Origin: Frankiales bacterium
Lineage (GTDB): Bacteria; Actinomycetota; Actinomycetes; Mycobacteriales; SCTD01
Reading direction: 5' to 3'
DNA length: 8,038 nt
Assembly: GCA_025965735.1 (NCBI GenBank)
Contig: JAOPWK010000081.1
Coordinates: forward strand, 1-8,038
Positions 6,769-8,038 of this stretch are shown in pieces. How positions within the stretch are numbered: position 1 is the stretch's first letter; the number at the start of each line of letters is the position of its first letter. Below the pieces are notes generated by a model. That model searched no databases and had not been told where the DNA came from. It saw only the letters and a program-made list of their open reading frames with translations. Both the position numbers and the translations under genes were made by a program.

Positions 6769-7205
6769 GGCGACCCGACCGGGGCGAGGACAGCGGGACG
6801 ATCCTGCTGCTCGTCCTCGGGTTCACCGCGGTGCTCCTGCTGATGGTCGCGGTTGTCGTGAACGTCTCCTCGGTCATCCTCGCCAAGCGCGGCGTGGTCA
6901 GCGCGGCCGACGGCGCGGCCGTGGCGGCGGCGCAGGAGCTGGACCTGTCGGTGCTCTACGCACGGGGGCTCGGCGTCCGGATCCCGCTGGACCCGGGGAA
7001 GGTGGGGCCGCGCGTCGAGCAGTACGAGGTCCAGGCGCGGCAGTCCCAGCCGGGGCTCGACCTGGACGGGCAGGTCAGCGCCGACGGCACGACCGCGATC
7101 GTGCGGGGCGTGCGGATGGTGGACCTGCCTTTCGGCGAGATCCTGGGCTTTCAGCCGGTCCGCGTCGAGGCCGAGGCGCGCGCGCAGGCGCCGACCTCGC
7201 CCTAG
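6765..7205 (+). CDS. Short TadG-like membrane protein (Flp pilus-assembly TadE/G-like)
   Basis: The 146-aa product has a short charged N-terminus (1-10), one strong membrane helix (about 12-38) and the segment AKRGVVSAADGAAVAAAQEL (about 40-59), which is the hallmark of TadG-like N-terminal domains ('ADGAALAAAQ'). The remaining outer part (60-146) is short. Unlike full TadG proteins, it has no von Willebrand A domain. Gly11 precedes the helix but there is no +5 Glu, so prepilin peptidase cleavage is uncertain. ATG 6765 overlaps the upstream TGA, with GGGAG at 6755-6759. It ends in TAG, 18 nt before the kinase-like region. It is probably the last intact gene of the operon and anchors or links the pilus basal body. 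Confidence 0.85.
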   Translation: MRRPDRGEDSGTILLLVLGFTAVLLLMVAVVVNVSSVILAKRGVVSAADGAAVAAAQELDLSVLYARGLGVRIPLDPGKVGPRVEQYEVQARQSQPGLDLDGQVSADGTTAIVRGVRMVDLPFGEILGFQPVRVEAEARAQAPTSP

Positions 7206-7223
7206 CTGACGCAGGATGATGCC

Positions 7224-8038
7224 CTGACCACGGACCCGCTCGGCCTGCCCGGGTACGCGGACGCCGCGCCGGTGGCCGGCGGCGGCACCAGCACGGTGTG
7301 GCGCGCGCGGGAGACCGCCTTCGACCGGCTGGTCGCGGTGTAGTTCATCGCCTTCCCGGTGCTGGACGAGGACGCGCGAGGACGGTCCACCCGCGAGCTG
7401 TCCATGGCCGGCCGGCTGTCCGGCCACCCGGGCGTGCTGACCGTGCACGCCAGCGGCTTCACGCCGCACGGCCGCCCGTACCTCACCAGCGAGTGGTGCC
7501 CCGCCGGCTCGGTGGCCCACGTCGTCGCCGGCAGCGGACCGTTGGACCCGGCGCAGGTGGCCCACGTCGGCGTGGCCGTCGCCGAGGCGCTGCAGGCCGC
7601 GCACGACCAGGGCGTCGTGCACCGGGACGTGAAGCCGCAGAACGTCTTCGTCACGGCGTACGGGCGGCCGGCTCTCGCCGACGTCGGCATCGCTGTGGCG
7701 ACGGCCGAGGTGACGGCGCCGACCGGCAGCCTCACGCCGTCGCACGCCGCGCCTGAGGTGCTGCAGGGCGGCACCGCCACCTCCGCGGCCGACCTGTGGG
7801 GCCTGGGCTCCACGCTGTGGACGCTGCTCAGGGGCACGCCGCCGTACGTCGCCGCTGCTGGCGAGGGCGTCCTCCCGGTGATGCTGCGGATCCTGTCCGA
7901 GCCGCTTCCGGAGGTCCCGGCGGACACGACGCACGCGCGGCCGGTCGCCGGAGCAGGTGCCGCGCCGCAGCAGGCAGCGCCGCGACCGCGACCACGGCCG
8001 GCGTGTTCTCGGTCCTGCCCCCGAGCAGCCCGGCCGCC
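7224..8038 (+). pseudogene. Degraded Hanks-type Ser/Thr protein kinase with amber at the catalytic lysine
   Basis: The frame with codons starting at 7224 reads as a bacterial Ser/Thr kinase domain. It has a Gly-rich loop VAGGGTSTVWRARE (7272-7313), then LVAV followed by TAG at 7341-7343, where the ATP-anchoring lysine belongs. The probable alpha-C Glu is at 7395, the catalytic loop HRDVKPQN at 7620-7643 (Asp at 7626), the metal-binding motif reads DVG instead of DFG (7680-7688), APE is at 7749-7757, and an ADLWGLGSTLW helix F region follows. The only in-frame start placed after a Shine-Dalgarno sequence (GCAGGA 7211-7216) is CTG 7224. After 'PLPEVPADTT' the sequence jumps to the domain's end: removing one G near 7943-7944 and one C near 7960-7961 restores RPSPEQVRAAAGSAATATTA, and about 20 residues seem missing before it. 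Counted from CTG, the TAG is codon 40, the same number as PknB's catalytic lysine. Re-initiation at GTG 7359 or ATG 7404 could only give a fragment, and neither has a good ribosome-binding site. It runs off the right edge. Confidence 0.85.

Noticed and set aside
7341..7343. TAG as pyrrolysine or a reassigned sense codon
   Set aside because: Pyrrolysine at a kinase lysine is imaginative, but TAG ends two other genes here (5913 and 7203), no Pyl machinery is visible, and further lesions in the gene favour decay.
7298..7756. Plus-strand frame of 152 codons in the kinase region
   Set aside because: It is an Arg/Gly/Ala-rich out-of-frame reading. The HRDVKPQN, APE and Gly-rich loop motifs are all in another frame.
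6423..7934. Long minus-strand open frame (503 codons) across the TadG-like gene and kinase region
   Set aside because: It runs opposite two recognisable plus-strand coding regions and its translation is Arg/His/Asp-rich without any motif. It is long only because stop codons are rare at this GC content.
1..8038. Mobile element, CRISPR array, tRNA or rRNA
   Set aside because: No transposase or integrase motifs, no regularly spaced repeats, no terminal inverted repeats and no tRNA-like cloverleaf or rRNA sequence were seen in either strand.

Overview
The window is chromosomal DNA from a very GC-rich bacterium, almost certainly a high-GC Gram-positive (Actinomycetota). The evidence is heavy G/C use at third codon positions, frequent GTG starts, densely overlapping genes, an actinobacterial-style class A penicillin-binding protein, and a Tad locus of Gram-positive type with no outer-membrane secretin. 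I cannot name the genus.

Layout. Positions 1-132 hold the first 44 codons of a gene on the minus strand, with a good ribosome-binding site; it runs off the left edge. A 143-bp divergent intergenic region (133-275) holds a bulged inverted repeat and a weak candidate promoter. It is followed by a complete bifunctional class A PBP (276-2477) with a Pro/Thr/Tyr/Gln-rich outer tail. After an 84-bp gap comes a Tad (tight adherence, type IVc pilus) locus: CpaF/TadA ATPase (2562-3812), TadB-like (3815-4675) and TadC-like (4689-5624) platform proteins, an 84-bp gap with a candidate promoter, a 68-aa small pilin-like protein (5709-5915), two TadE-family pseudopilins (5915-6322 and 6319-6768) and a short TadG-like membrane protein (6765-7205). 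Genes within each half are spaced by 2-13 nt or overlap by 1-4 nt, so translational coupling is likely. Together they encode the motor, inner-membrane platform and pilin-like subunits of a fimbrial or secretion machine. No TadZ/CpaE or prepilin peptidase is encoded here, so these must lie elsewhere.

The last 0.8 kb (7224-8038) is the notable part. It reads as a Hanks-type Ser/Thr protein kinase on the + strand, with the HRDVKPQN catalytic loop, an APE motif and a Gly-rich loop. An amber TAG stands exactly where the invariant catalytic (VAIK) lysine codon is expected. The DFG motif reads DVG, the only plausibly placed start codon is CTG, and the C-terminal end of the domain is recovered only by removing two single bases. 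It also appears to lack part of the C-lobe. I interpret it as a decaying kinase pseudogene just downstream of the Tad operon. Sequencing error at the indels, or a re-initiated C-lobe fragment, are the alternatives.

I see no tRNA, rRNA, CRISPR array, insertion sequence or convincing intrinsic terminator. I did not find a clearly new multi-gene system. The kinase lesion pattern and the atypical small pilin are the points most worth following up.
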